A stretch of 64,000 nucleotides of DNA from Orobanche coerulescens (Eukaryota; Streptophyta; Magnoliopsida; Lamiales; Orobanchaceae). Position numbers and translations under genes: made by a program. Where the stretch lies: positions 146,314,358-146,378,357 of the forward strand of contig CM065810.1 in the NCBI GenBank assembly GCA_033398695.1, read 5' to 3'. Every line of letters starts with the position of its first letter. Positions within the stretch are counted from its first letter, which is position 1. This document shows positions 33,933 through 45,100 of this stretch, one piece after another. Under the pieces are notes generated by a model. That model was not told the DNA's origin and ran no database searches. It was given only the letters and a program-made list of their open reading frames with translations.

Positions 33933-36104
33933 GAGCAGCCTCATTTTCACTCGTTTTTCATTTCTCTTCTTTTCGATCCGCGGCTGGATCTTTGGAGGAG
34001 GCGAAGCCATGTTGTTAGACAACGAATCCATGAAGTTCTTGAGTTCATATCATTGATTGATCATCCTATATCATCCTTTGATCCAGCGAATCAAGGTAAT
34101 CTCTTTTTAAAACCCTAGTTTCTTGAATTTTGGGGTTTTTGCGTTTTTGTCCGATTCGTTCCGTATCGTTGATTAATCCATGATGGGTATGATTAATCTT
34201 AGTAGTATTCTTGTGTTTAACATCATTTAATCCATCGTTCTTCGTCGAATCAAAGTATATTTCTTGATTTCCTTCGAATCGACTTTTTGGGGGATTTGTT
34301 CTTGATCTCGTTTTCCATCTATTTTTGATGGATCGATTGTTGTTAAATGATGTTGTTAAACATATCCTATGGATTGTATATCCATATTTCGATTTGGAAT
34401 TCCGTTTTCGTGTTTTGACGGGACGAATCGTGTTCTTGGCCGTTTTGGGGGAAACACTTGAACTTTCGTCATTCGTTCTTTGAATTCAACGGATTTAAGT
34501 CGTGCTATGGAATTCATTTTTATTGTTGTTATTGTCCTTCGTAGTTTATTATCGCGAGTTGGCGTTCGGTGGATTCGGCGGGTTCGTAGTCGGTTCGTGC
34601 CAACCTACTTCGGTCGATTCTCCGCGTTGTGGTTATTCGAGGCAATTACCTTGTCCATACATTTCTTGTTTTGCGGATATGATGATTGGTGATCGTCTTG
34701 GTATGTTTGTTTGTTTGAAATGAGTTTTCAAAAGATTCGGCTAGCCTCGTTAAAGGCTCACTTTCAAAACGCGGGTGTTTTGTAAATTGTGTGGGTTGTA
34801 AGTGACTACGTGAATTCTTTGGATATGTTTGGTGTTGATGTTGCGCTTGATAACGCCTGTGTACGTATATTATCTCTTTTCGGTGCATTATGGTTTGACG
34901 TGATGTTTTGCTAAGTGTTTGATGCCTCTGGGTGAATTGTTTGGATGTCTTTGGTGCGATATGTTATTTATGCATGTATTTCGCTCACCTCGGGAGGGTC
35001 CGACGGGATCACGAAGGGAGTCCAATGGTTTCGCCCTGGATTCACGAGTGCGGTTGCTTATGATTTGTGTGCATGTATTTCGCTCACCTCGGGAGGGTCC
35101 GACGGGATCACGGAGGGAGTCCAATGGTTTCGCCCAGGATTCACGAGTGCGGTTGCTTATGATTTGTGTGCATGTATTTTGCTCACCTAGGGAGGGTCCG
35201 ACGGGATCACGGAGGGAGTCCAATGGTTTCGCCCTGGATTCACGAGTGCGGTTGCTTATGTTTTGTGAATGTGTTTGCTCACCTCGGGAGGGTTCGACGG
35301 GGCCACGGAGGGAGTCCAATGGTTTCGCCCTGGATTCATGAGTGAAACTTCAGGGGTGCGTGTGTATTTTATGTCCGTTGAGGACGCATGACGTGGGTTT
35401 TAACCTTGTGTATTGTGGTTGGTTTCATTTGTGAAAACAAAACCTTTGGACTGTGACCCTGTTGATTTTTGGAAAGAGAAGGATTCGATAATCCTAAATT
35501 GTTTTCTATTAAAACTCTCGATAGCATTTTAAACTGTTTTATAAATTGTTTCCCTTGATTTGTGATCTTTCGGTTTTAGAATGTTTTACCCAAACTCATG
35601 CCTCGGGAAGTACTTTTCGTTATGTTTGGATCTTTGAGGATTCCTGGTTATTGTTATTCGTGGAATGTGAATTGTATGGCTCGTATTTGCACTTTGTTCT
35701 TGCACTAGAAAAACAGTGGGGTTTTGCTAACCCCCGAGTATTCGGGGGGTGGATGTCTGTTTTTGCATTCAATTTTGGGATCATAACACAGGGTCGGCAC
35801 GAAGGATGATGAAAGATGAATGATACTAATCACATGAGGACCCGTATGATGTCATTGGTTTAGTTGTATTTTATTTCCGCTGCAGTATTCTTTCCCGTTG
35901 TACGTGAGTGTGTTGTATTCGACCCCTGCGTGGGCATGTAATGTATTTGAGTTGTATGTATTTATTGAAAGACCAAATCGGTCTACGGAGTCATTTTAGC
36001 CTTAAAGGCATTGTTGAGATGTTCTATGTTGTTACCAGCCTGGTAGATCCTTGAGGAAAGGTTCTACGGCGTGTAATATCCCTGATCGGATTGGGGGTGT
36101 TACA
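32894..36104 (+). repeat. Second element 3' LTR (3211 bp, full)
   Basis: TGTAATACCC...GGGGGTGTTACA. It keeps the complete dyad array: about twelve TAGCGYRCGCTA-type words at 33458-33885, with 20-60 bp spacing. A (TA)n run is at 33892-33928. Confidence 0.9.
34960..35345 (+). repeat. Tandem repeat, about 99 bp x 4, in 3' LTR
   Basis: Same four-unit array as at 29760-30150, in the same order and with the divergent unit last. The array therefore existed before this insertion. Confidence 0.9.
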
Positions 36105-36109
36105 GTGAA

Positions 36110-36624
36110 GACACCATCAACTCCAAAAGCCAAAGCCATAGCCAATGCCATCAACAGTCGACACGATTTCCAGCTCAAGAGGTCACATTGAGCCTGTAGT
36201 ATAATTATGAAACATGTAAGCTATAGTACAAGCCTTTAAGGTGCACATTTCAACTCATAAGAAAATAGGAACTAATTATATCATTTACAATTCAAAGGTA
36301 GAGAAAATAGGGATAAAGTACTAGCCTGCTTCAATTATATCTGAACCGTCGTCACTAGTCTCATCAATTATGATTATCGGTTGCTTGGAAATTAAAACCT
36401 TCATACCTACAAAAAGATGCAGAAAATATTAGCAGACAAAAGATGCAGAAAAAAAATATAAGACAGCTCATTCAAACAGAAGAAAAAATTTACATGTGTT
36501 AGCAAAAATATAAGATGCAGAAAGTAAATATGAAGCACAAAAAGATGCAGAAAGTAAATACATTGTGCTTAATATATATTAAGCACAAAAATGATACTAA
36601 AGTAAATAAAAAATGCAGAAAGTT
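36110..36624. other. hAT 3' flank of transposase, no gene
   Basis: A-rich sequence with repeated 'aaaagatgcagaaa' phrases (36411-36560), presumably the transposase 3' untranslated region; no coding signal. Confidence 0.45.
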
Positions 36625-37863
36625 ACCTTCTCCTTCTTCCATAGTTTCCAAATCAACCATATTTTCCTTTATATTGATTGGTTCATGAGAGGCACACATC
36701 CAATCTTGAGAACATATAAGAGCTTCAACCATCCTTGGAATCAAAGAGGTTTGGAAAGAGTCAAGTACATGCCCTCCCGTGCTAAAGGCGGACTCTGAAG
36801 CTACTGTTGAAACAGGGATTGCTAATATGTCACGAGCCATTTTTATAAGAATGGGATAACTCTTTCTTTGTGCCGACCACTAATCCAATATATCAAATTT
36901 CTCGTCAATATCATCATCACATTCTGGTTCATCACCCAAATACTTTTCCAATTCAGTCTTTGAAATAAAAGAATCCATATTCACATTTTTCCTCTTATAA
37001 TCCTTTCTCAAGCTTTTCCCATTGACTCCCATTCCACCATCACCCACAAGAGAAGGTGTTGAAGCCAAAGAAGATGACACAATTTGCTTTGGCTGAGCTT
37101 CAGATGATGCATAGAAATCAAATAAAGTTTTCAACACATGTTTAATCAGTTGACACAAGACAACTGACGAGGCTTCAGCATAAGATCGACGAACAATGTA
37201 CTCAACATAATTTAATTTGTGCCTAGGATCAAGAACCAATGCAATGAACATCAAAATATTAACATTCGTAACATTTGACCAATACTTGTCAAATTTACTC
37301 TTCATTTGCAAGGCCATATTCTTAAGGCCCTCATTCTCACTATTAGTATAATCAGAAATCTCATAACCAATATCATATATATGTTCAACAAGAGAATTAC
37401 CCGTCACATATCGAGAACCAGATAATATCAATGTAGCTTCATAAAAAATACCAAGAAAAGGCCAGAAACAAGCAACTCTATCCCATTCCATATCATTGGG
37501 TGCACCACCCACCCTCCTAAGTGCCTTTTTATCCAAGTTAAAATGAGCTTTCTTACATCTATCGGTGTGACGAGACATTGCATTAGTTCCATTTGTAGCC
37601 AAACAACTAATCAAAGACGAACAATAAGCACATTTTGCATGATCTTTATCACCACAAATTTCAGTAAAATGTTCCCAAGCACCTGATTTTTTCTTCCTTG
37701 TTGTCGCTCCTTTAGAAACTTCTGTGGAGCTGCTGGTGCGTTTCTTCTTTTTCTTCTTCTGTGTTTGAGTCTCTGTCACCCTCACTATCTCAGGCTCTAC
37801 ATATTTGGAAGTGATATCGATCAAATGATCATCACTATTATCCCCACACCATAACTGTGACAT
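36625..37863 (-). pseudogene. hAT transposase with internal deletion and one stop
   Basis: From ATG 37863: a basic KKKKKKR stretch (likely nuclear signal), then a BED-type zinc finger (WEHFTEICG, CAYC and the MSRHTDRC ligands). It passes directly to the C-terminal half (EWDRVACFWPF, FYEATLILSGSRY, MKSKFDKYW, FIALVLDPRHK). Families of this type are about 650-700 residues, so roughly 300 residues including much of the RNase-H-like catalytic core are missing. A TAG at 36880-36882 interrupts the frame; the same frame then continues as ARDILAIPVSTVASESAFS and MVEALICSQDWM, the hAT dimerisation domain. It retains DNA-binding and dimerisation parts without catalysis. I see no evidence of domestication. 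Confidence 0.88.
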
Positions 37864-38715
37864 ACTCTGTATTAAAAATAATTAGACAACATCAATTAAA
37901 TTACAGAAATATCGCACTGGTTCGACCGGTCAGTGCACACTGGTTCTCAGAATTTTATATCGCAACACACTGTACTTATTTAAAAATTACGTAAGAGTAA
38001 AAAAATGCTGTACATTATAAGCCTTTTCGTTCTATTTCCTCCTATGCTGAAGTTACAGGAAAAACTAAACAAATTTTTTGATATGAAGCTCTTTCTCACA
38101 TATTCAAAGTTACAGGTCGAACCTGTAGATTTAAATTACATAAATGACTAAATTAATTGACTACATAATCCCAGTCAGTAGCTTACTGGAAACCCGGCGA
38201 AAAAGAAACTCATAGAAAAAAAAACGAAAACAAAAGAAGAACAAGAATAAATTAGTGGAAGTCTGAGCCGTTGCGTGTGTTTTTTATAGAGATTGTGTGT
38301 GTGTGTTTTACAGAACAAAAATAAACACTGGAAGTCTGAAAAAAAGAGCAAATCGATGAACTTACAATGACAGCCGATTGAAACTCTCAAGTATCGGGTA
38401 GATTATTTTCCGTCTGAAATCGGCCGGACGCCGTGGTCTGCAAACGCGGGATGATGAAGTGCAGAGCTGGACTTTGGCGGTTGAAGTGCAAAAATATTTG
38501 GAGGTAGTGGAGTAACTGATGTTTAGAGCTGGACTTACGCACCAATTCTATGTTTGGAGGCGGTGGAGTAACTGAGGTTTAGAGCTGGACTTACGCACCA
38601 ATTCTATGTTTGGAGGCGGCGGTGCAGAAATGTTTGGACTTGGAAGAAACCCTACTACATAACTATTATATATATATAAAATTTATTACAGGTCTTGCAG
38701 AGCCTTTATATATAT
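37864..38715. other. hAT region upstream of transposase
   Basis: Non-coding sequence between transposase start and right subterminal repeats, presumably its promoter and leader. A 55-60 bp unit with GAGCTGGACTTACGCACC and TATGTTTGGAGGCGG is repeated at about 38526-38620. Confidence 0.45.
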
Positions 38716-38901
38716 ATGCCGGGTCGGGCCGGTCCAAAAAATATTCTCGACCCGTACCCGGATCCGAATTTAGTCTCTTTCGCCGGATTGGGTACCCGGC
38801 CCGAAATATTTTTAAAATTTATAACAATACCCGATAAATTTAACTCGGGTCAGCGGGTAATCGAATCGGGTAGTTCGGGTCGGGTTTTTTTAACACCCCT
38901 A

Positions 38902-39128
38902 CGGAGATTCACAACACAAATCTGGTGCACTATAACCCTGTCCCAAACATCCCTTGGGACAGGACCCTATAAAAGATAAGGGTATATCGGTCTTCTAAGC
39001 CCTGAATCAAAAAGCCCTAGCTCAATTTTTGCAGCAATTCTTCGATTTATCAATCAGGTTCAGACTTGTCTGATTGTCTGATTTCAGATATAGTTTTAAC
39101 ACACACAAAACGTAATTTGAAGAAGAAA
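38902..39128 (+). promoter_or_regulatory. Core promoter and 5' UTR of eIF3k
   Basis: Only about 230 bp separate the hAT end from the start codon. There is a TATA-like CTATAAAAG near 38967, a perfect inverted repeat TGTCCCAA...TTGGGACA at 38939-38961, and AAAGCCCTAG near 39010. The last resembles the telo-box found upstream of many plant translation-machinery genes. The transcription start is not visible; it probably lies near 38995-39010. Confidence 0.45.
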
Positions 39129-42100
39129 ATGGGAAGAGAGATGAGTAATGCTGCGGCGAATCAGAATCAGCAATCATCGGTGGCGTACACGGTGGAGCAG
39201 CTCGTCGCCGTCAATCCCTACAACCCCGACATCCTCCCCGATCTGGAAAACTACGTGAATGAACAAGTATGGACGTTTTTTTTTTTGTTGATACGAATAT
39301 ATTTTTCCAGATGCGTATAATATATATTGTTTCATTAGAGTTAGTGGTTGGTATGTGTGTAAGAAATTGTTTGTTTGAAATTATTATTTTTATTTTTGAT
39401 GCAATTGTAGGTCTCATCGAAAACGTACAGTTTGAACGCAAATCTTTGCCTTCTGCGCCTCTACCAGGTATTTTTTTTTTTTTTTTTGGTTAGCTTGTCT
39501 AACAGTATTTTCCGTTTGTACTGTTTCTCTAAGTTGAACATATTTCGACTGTTGAAATTGATAATTGCTATGTATTTTTTTGTTTCTTCTGAAAAATTGC
39601 AGTTTGAGCCTGAGAGAATGAGCACCCAGATTGTTGCTCGCATTCTGATCAAGGTAATCGGAATAGAATAATCTTCTTTACTTCTCTTTTTTGTACTTCT
39701 ATATCAGTTTATCAGGTGATGTGTAATATTGTGTTACTTTTACCAGGCTCTAATGGCAATGCCAGCGCCTGATTTCAGCCTTTGCCTCTTTCTAATTCCT
39801 GAGAGAGTGGTATGTGATGAAGTCTTAGTCTTGTATCATGTTACTCACCAGTTACCGCATATACCTAAATCTTTTCATTGCGATCTGAATATTGGCTCGT
39901 GACGAGAATAATGCTTCATTTTCTCTTGTTTTGAATTACTATGCTGCGAAGGGTCGAAATATTAGTTGGAAAAGGTAGCTGGAGCACTTTACTGAAACTG
40001 TCACAAGTGAAATAAACAAGTCTAATAGTTAGCTTCAACATGGATCTTAGAACTGGGGATCGTAACTTTTGGAGAAGAATTTTAAGATTTCATAACTTTT
40101 AATTTCCAGTTGGACACACTTCCAATACGAGCAATGAAGAAAGCAAGGTTCATAGCGAGAATAAGATGAATCTGGACTGACTTTTCTCGCATCTTCCGGT
40201 CGGGAATTAAGCACCCTTCTGGAATACCCATCCGATGAGCACCTAGAGATGACCAACTATCCACCTCAATCGACGTGAAATTCTGTCTGATCAGCTGATG
40301 AAGGCATCGATTTATTATTACTACAAACAATAGGTATCTCGTTCGACTAACATGTTTGAAATATGATTTCACCTTCGTCCTACTAGAAACTTGATCTTAA
40401 AGATAGAAAAACTTCACTTTAGTCTCCACTTTGAATCGTGAGATTAGAACGAGTTCTTACCTTCTTGCGACATCTTTCGGAGATTAGATGGATATAAGCT
40501 CATCTCGTTCGATATTCTTGGTGGTAGTAGCAAATATTCAAATGAGAACTTTAAAGGCCGAAGAGGGGAAAGGTTCCATGTGAATGGCACTTGCATGAGT
40601 TAGACGATCCTAAGGATTGGAGAAAGTCCGATAGATAGTGCCTTCATTGCGTGCTCCGGAAGGGAATAATGTTAAATTTCCCGAACTGGGACACGGTGGC
40701 TGACAGCAACTTTAAGGAGTTCGGAGACATCGGCGAGGGACGCGAGAACTATTATCTTTTTTGGTTAACAACCTACCCACCCTGAAAACGGCTCAGTCGG
40801 AGATAGGGTCCAACGGTCGGAGGAGTACCGCACATCGCCCGGTGCACCCCTGACGGTCCTTGATAATCCCGAGGACTGTGTGCCGTTCGCGCTCGGTCGT
40901 ACTCATAGCTGCATCAGATCTCCAAGGTCTCCAAGGTGAACACTCTGGTCGATGGAACAATGTAGGCAAGAGAAGTCGGCAAAATATATCCGTAATGTAG
41001 GGAAAGGTATTGACTCTGGAACTGGGCATGGAAGTCCTGAACCCGCCGGCTGCTGGCGAACTGCTCGAGCTGCTCCCGCGGCGAGAGCGGTTTGTCGCGT
41101 GTCGGTTGGGGGACAAGTTGGGAACGGCTCTGTTGGGACCCTTCCTCGGGCGTCAAACATTTGACTCAGAACTGGTACATCCAAGGGGAATCCGGCTGTT
41201 TAATTAAATCCTATTGATGCTAACAATGTTTTAAAAGACGTGAGGCGTGTTTGAGGCGTTTTCAAAAAATGAGGCGAGGCATAAGCCTCGAGGCGTACTA
41301 AGGCGTAAGCCTCAGTTTTTATAAAAAAAATATATTTATATACTAGAAGCTTCATCATTAACAAAAGAACATAGCCAAATAGTAATGTTTTGAATTACTT
41401 AACAATTACACCAATGTAACGAACATAAAAACGCATAAAAGAGAGTTTATCATATCATCATCATCAACAGCACCTTAATCCCAACTATGTTGGGGTCGGT
41501 GGCATGAAGATTATAGTGTCGTTTAATTGTCTAAAATTAGTTAACACCATAACTCATGCAAATAACAAAGTGGCAAAGTTTTACGCCGGATGCCCTTCCT
41601 GTCGCAACCTTCATATGAAGGAGAAATAGAACGAAATTCCAAAACCGTCAACATCATAGGTTTTTCCATTTATATGGAAAATATCATGAGACGGCGATGA
41701 GTTTGAGATAATTGCTATTGTCATGTCACAATACGTGATTGATATTGTAAAATCAACACATACATCAAAAAAAAAAAAACATTAGAATATCACAATGAAT
41801 TTAAAATGGGATCATCGGTATCCAGTGGTTTGAAAAATGGATCAAAACCACTAGTATTTCCACCACCATCATCATCGTCATCGTCATCGTCATCATGATC
41901 GAACAACTCGACCATAGCATCATTTTCTTCAGGATCATCGGATTCGATAAATAAAAAAAGCAAAAACGATTTCAACAAAATAAAGGAAAAAGCCCTGCTG
42001 CTAGATTTCACCAAAAAGAAAAAAAACTGCTGCCGTAAGAAAAGAAGTAAACAAAATAAAGGAAAAAGACCTGCTGCAAGATTTCACCAAAAAGAAAAAG

Positions 42101-45100
42101 ACACTGCTGCCTAAGAAAAAAAGTAAGCAAAATAAAGGAAAAAGACATGCTGCTAAGAAAAAAACAGAAAAAAAAAACAAAGGAGGTCGTCGGAAACGTA
42201 CGGCGGAAGTCGGAGGTCACTGGAAGTCTGAGCCTCAGAGGCCGCTGGAGATTGGAGGTCGCTGGAGATCGGAGGTCTCCGGAAGTCGCCGGTCGCTAGA
42301 AGTCGCGATGAAAGACGCGATGGAAGTCGGAGGGGAATAAGGGCTGGACACCTGGAAGTCGCACTGGAATTAGGGCTGGAAGTCGCTATTTCTTTCTATA
42401 TTTTTTGTTTGGGGGCCGCTTTATTTATTATTTTCCATTTACTTAAAAAAAAGGAAGAAGAAGACAAAGCGCCTCAAATGCCTTACGCGTCCGCTTTAGA
42501 GGCGTGCGCCTGTCATACGCCTCAACGGGAGAAGGCGTCCGTCTTCTTTTTCAGCTCTTGAAAAAGCGCCCCAGGACGTTTTCCCGGCGCCTCGCCTCGA
42601 GGCGGCGCCTTGAGGCGCGCCTCGTTCCGCCTTTTAAAACACTGGATGCTAACGCAATGTTATTTCTGTAATTGCTCTGAATATCAAAGTGAAGTAATTC
42701 AATCAAGTCCGGGTAAGTGGCGGGAGTAACTATGGCTCACTTAAGGTAGCTAAATGGCTCGTCATCTCATTTGGAGGTTTAATAGATATAAGCTCACCTC
42801 TCAGGTGCGCCTCGCCTTGCGCCTCAGGCGATAAGAGCTCGTATTGCCTTGGTGCGCCTTTCGCCTTTAACAACTCTGGCTGCAGATGAACCCATGCAAG
42901 TGATATCTTTCCCTACCGACTCATAAAGATGAGAATAGAGTCAAGGAAATGATGACACAATTGCCTCGAAGAAGGAAGGTAAAGACACCGAGATGGTACA
43001 CTAGAAGGAGAGTTAGAGAGCGTAGAGGGCGAAGGATCGGTAGCTAGGACCAGTAGGAGTTTGTTCTTTTATTGGCGTTGGAAGGGACGCTAATCGTGGA
43101 AGGTCGCAGCCCATATCATCATTGTAAGACCGCCCGTGGTACTCATAACTCTCATAAACTCCTGCCTGTTTAGCCGTGGAGCCGTAATAGCAGTGAGTTA
43201 AAAAAATTCACTTAGCTCTCCCTAAGGAAGACTTCTTCGTCCATACGACGAGCGAGGGAAGTGACAAATGAGATCACACGCAGCTGTAGAGGTCCTTAGA
43301 AGGTTTAGTTGCTAAGGTAGTTGGGTGGAAGGAAAAACTGCGAATTAGTCTTCCAGTTATTGCTGTTGCAGAAAGTCCGGTAAATTCTTTCCTTTGCGTT
43401 TTCTTTTCCCTTTATTCCCACATAAAGGGGAATTGTTCCTGCTGGACGTATTTCATTGTTTCAAAAGAGAATTGTTTCTATCAAGGTAGCATTGTAAGAA
43501 GTCCTTCTACAAGCAGTTTATGCGCTTAAACCCTCGCTGTAGAATCGATCTTTCATGACGAGGACTGTACCTTGAACTCCATTGAAGCAAAGCTCCTTGA
43601 AAGCGAGCTGAGTTGCCACCGCTTATCAAAGGTGCCAAAGCCTACTGCAGCTTAGGCATGTGCAGCAAGGGGATAACGTCTGAAAAGCTCATCTTCCACA
43701 TCTTCATTGTACCTCTCTCTTTCCTTTGCTTCGTTACTTTCAACCGGCCATTCGACAGCTAACAGCGGGAAAAAAGGTATCCGTCCACTAAACAGAAACT
43801 GAAAGTGGTATGCTCAGGCCTCTATCAAGTGAGGCCACTCACTACCCTTAGGCAGGAAATTACTTGAGAGTAGGGCTATCTCGCTCAAGGAACGCCCTAG
43901 CCGCACTTGGGAGAGGCGGGACTTGACTTACGAGAGATACACCCACAAAAGAAGACGGGGGAAGACTTCACAGATAAGGGATCTCAATAACTACAGGAAT
44001 GGCTCACTCATACTATGTTATATATGACTTTCACGGAGACTGAGACTCTCCACTGCTTCACTTCAGTTGCAAAAAAACTGGCTGTTCAGTTGGTGAACTA
44101 CTATAATTACATTGAACATATAGGTTGGCTCAGTGTTCAATCCAATATATTTTGTTTCATTTCTCTCTTTCTTCTTTCCGCTTAGGTCCCTAGTGCTTGA
44201 AGTGAGCTACAGCCATTTTCTTATCTCTTTCGTGATTTCTCAACTCAATATTGCCAAGACACTCATGGGACCAAACTAAGGACTAAGGAGATTGGAGACA
44301 GATTCAAGACCAGGCACCCATACATGAGTTGGGCAGTTCACCTGACTGTATGGCTCATAAGCAAATGCCACGCCCCTACTTTGACACTCCCTCCTCAGTA
44401 TTGCATATTTTCACCGTGTTCGCATAAAGGCATTCTTCTTCCTAAAACTAAGAAAGACCAGGGTAAGCATTCCAAGCAGAAGTGACTGAGAAGACACCTC
44501 CAGTCCCCAAAAAAGGCTAAACCCAAAGGAAAACCAGGGTGTCTCGTCGCCAAACAGATTTTATCGTCTTTCTCCGCAAGCAATCTTCTCATTTACTATC
44601 AACATCTTCTGGAGCCGTTCTTGTACGATTATATTTATATTGTTATTATTTCATCTTTTCAACGACTTCAGTAATGAGCATAACGGCACTCTTATTCCAA
44701 TGGACCTCCAATTCGATTTTCCAGAAATACTTAAACTTCAACGAAATCCTTCAATTTCTTATTTTACTATGTTCAACTCTACTCTCTCCTTTCTGTTATA
44801 TATTTATCTTGTCGTAGGTGGTCTATTGCTACCGCTCTTCTTGTGCGATCCCATCTGTGAACTATGTCATTTGACGAATCCTACACATTACTCCTTGTTA
44901 TGTCTACCTCATGGAGCACCCTTAGTATTCGGAGAAGCATATGAAGTTGATGGATTAAAGGGCTTAGAGAGTTGCTCCTTGTGATGCAGCAGAAGCTTCG
45001 CTGAGCATGATCTTTTTTGGGAACAATCACTTCAGCAGGGTATGGTACTGCGCTTTGCTACTTGAGGTGCATAGCTTGCTTAATAGACTTGATCTTGGCA

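Larger units (their letters stand above)
28340..36104 (+). mobile_element. Non-autonomous Tekay-like LTR retrotransposon nested in the hAT
   Basis: LTRs 28340-30905 and 32894-36104 begin TGTAATACCC and end GGGGGTGTTACA. The target duplication is GTGAA (28335-28339 and 36105-36109). It has an initiator-Met primer-binding site and the TTTCGGGACGAAACTTC/purine tract signature, as in Tekay elements. The interior is only 1988 bp and has no protease, RT, RNase H or integrase, only a broken zinc-knuckle remnant of gag. The LTRs are thus longer than the body. It must have been moved by proteins from a relative. The 5' LTR is 645 bp shorter than the 3' LTR owing to one internal deletion. Confidence 0.9.
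27941..38901 (-). mobile_element. hAT transposon interrupted by a Tekay-like element
   Basis: The left end is TAGGGGTATTCATAACCGGG; the right end reads, reverse-complemented, TAGGGGTGTTAAAAAAACCC. The flanking 8-bp duplication is CTGAGATT (27933-27940) and CGGAGATT (38902-38909), one mismatch. Removing the nested retroelement and its duplicated GTGAA (28340-36109) leaves about 3.2 kb, normal for a hAT. The transposase reads right to left (36625-37863). The right subterminal region (38715-38890) carries many CCCGACCCG/CGGGTCGGG words. The element lies directly upstream of the eIF3k gene, in opposite orientation. Confidence 0.85.

Noticed and set aside
41010..41207. Open frames within the 25S-like region, several on each strand
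   Set aside because: They are readings of rRNA sequence (for example the CTGCTCCCGCGGCGAGAG region), not protein genes.
44539..44984. Hydrophobic open frames of 92 and 114 codons in the mitochondrial-like block
   Set aside because: I could not match them to any mitochondrial gene; overlapping frames of similar length make a real gene doubtful.
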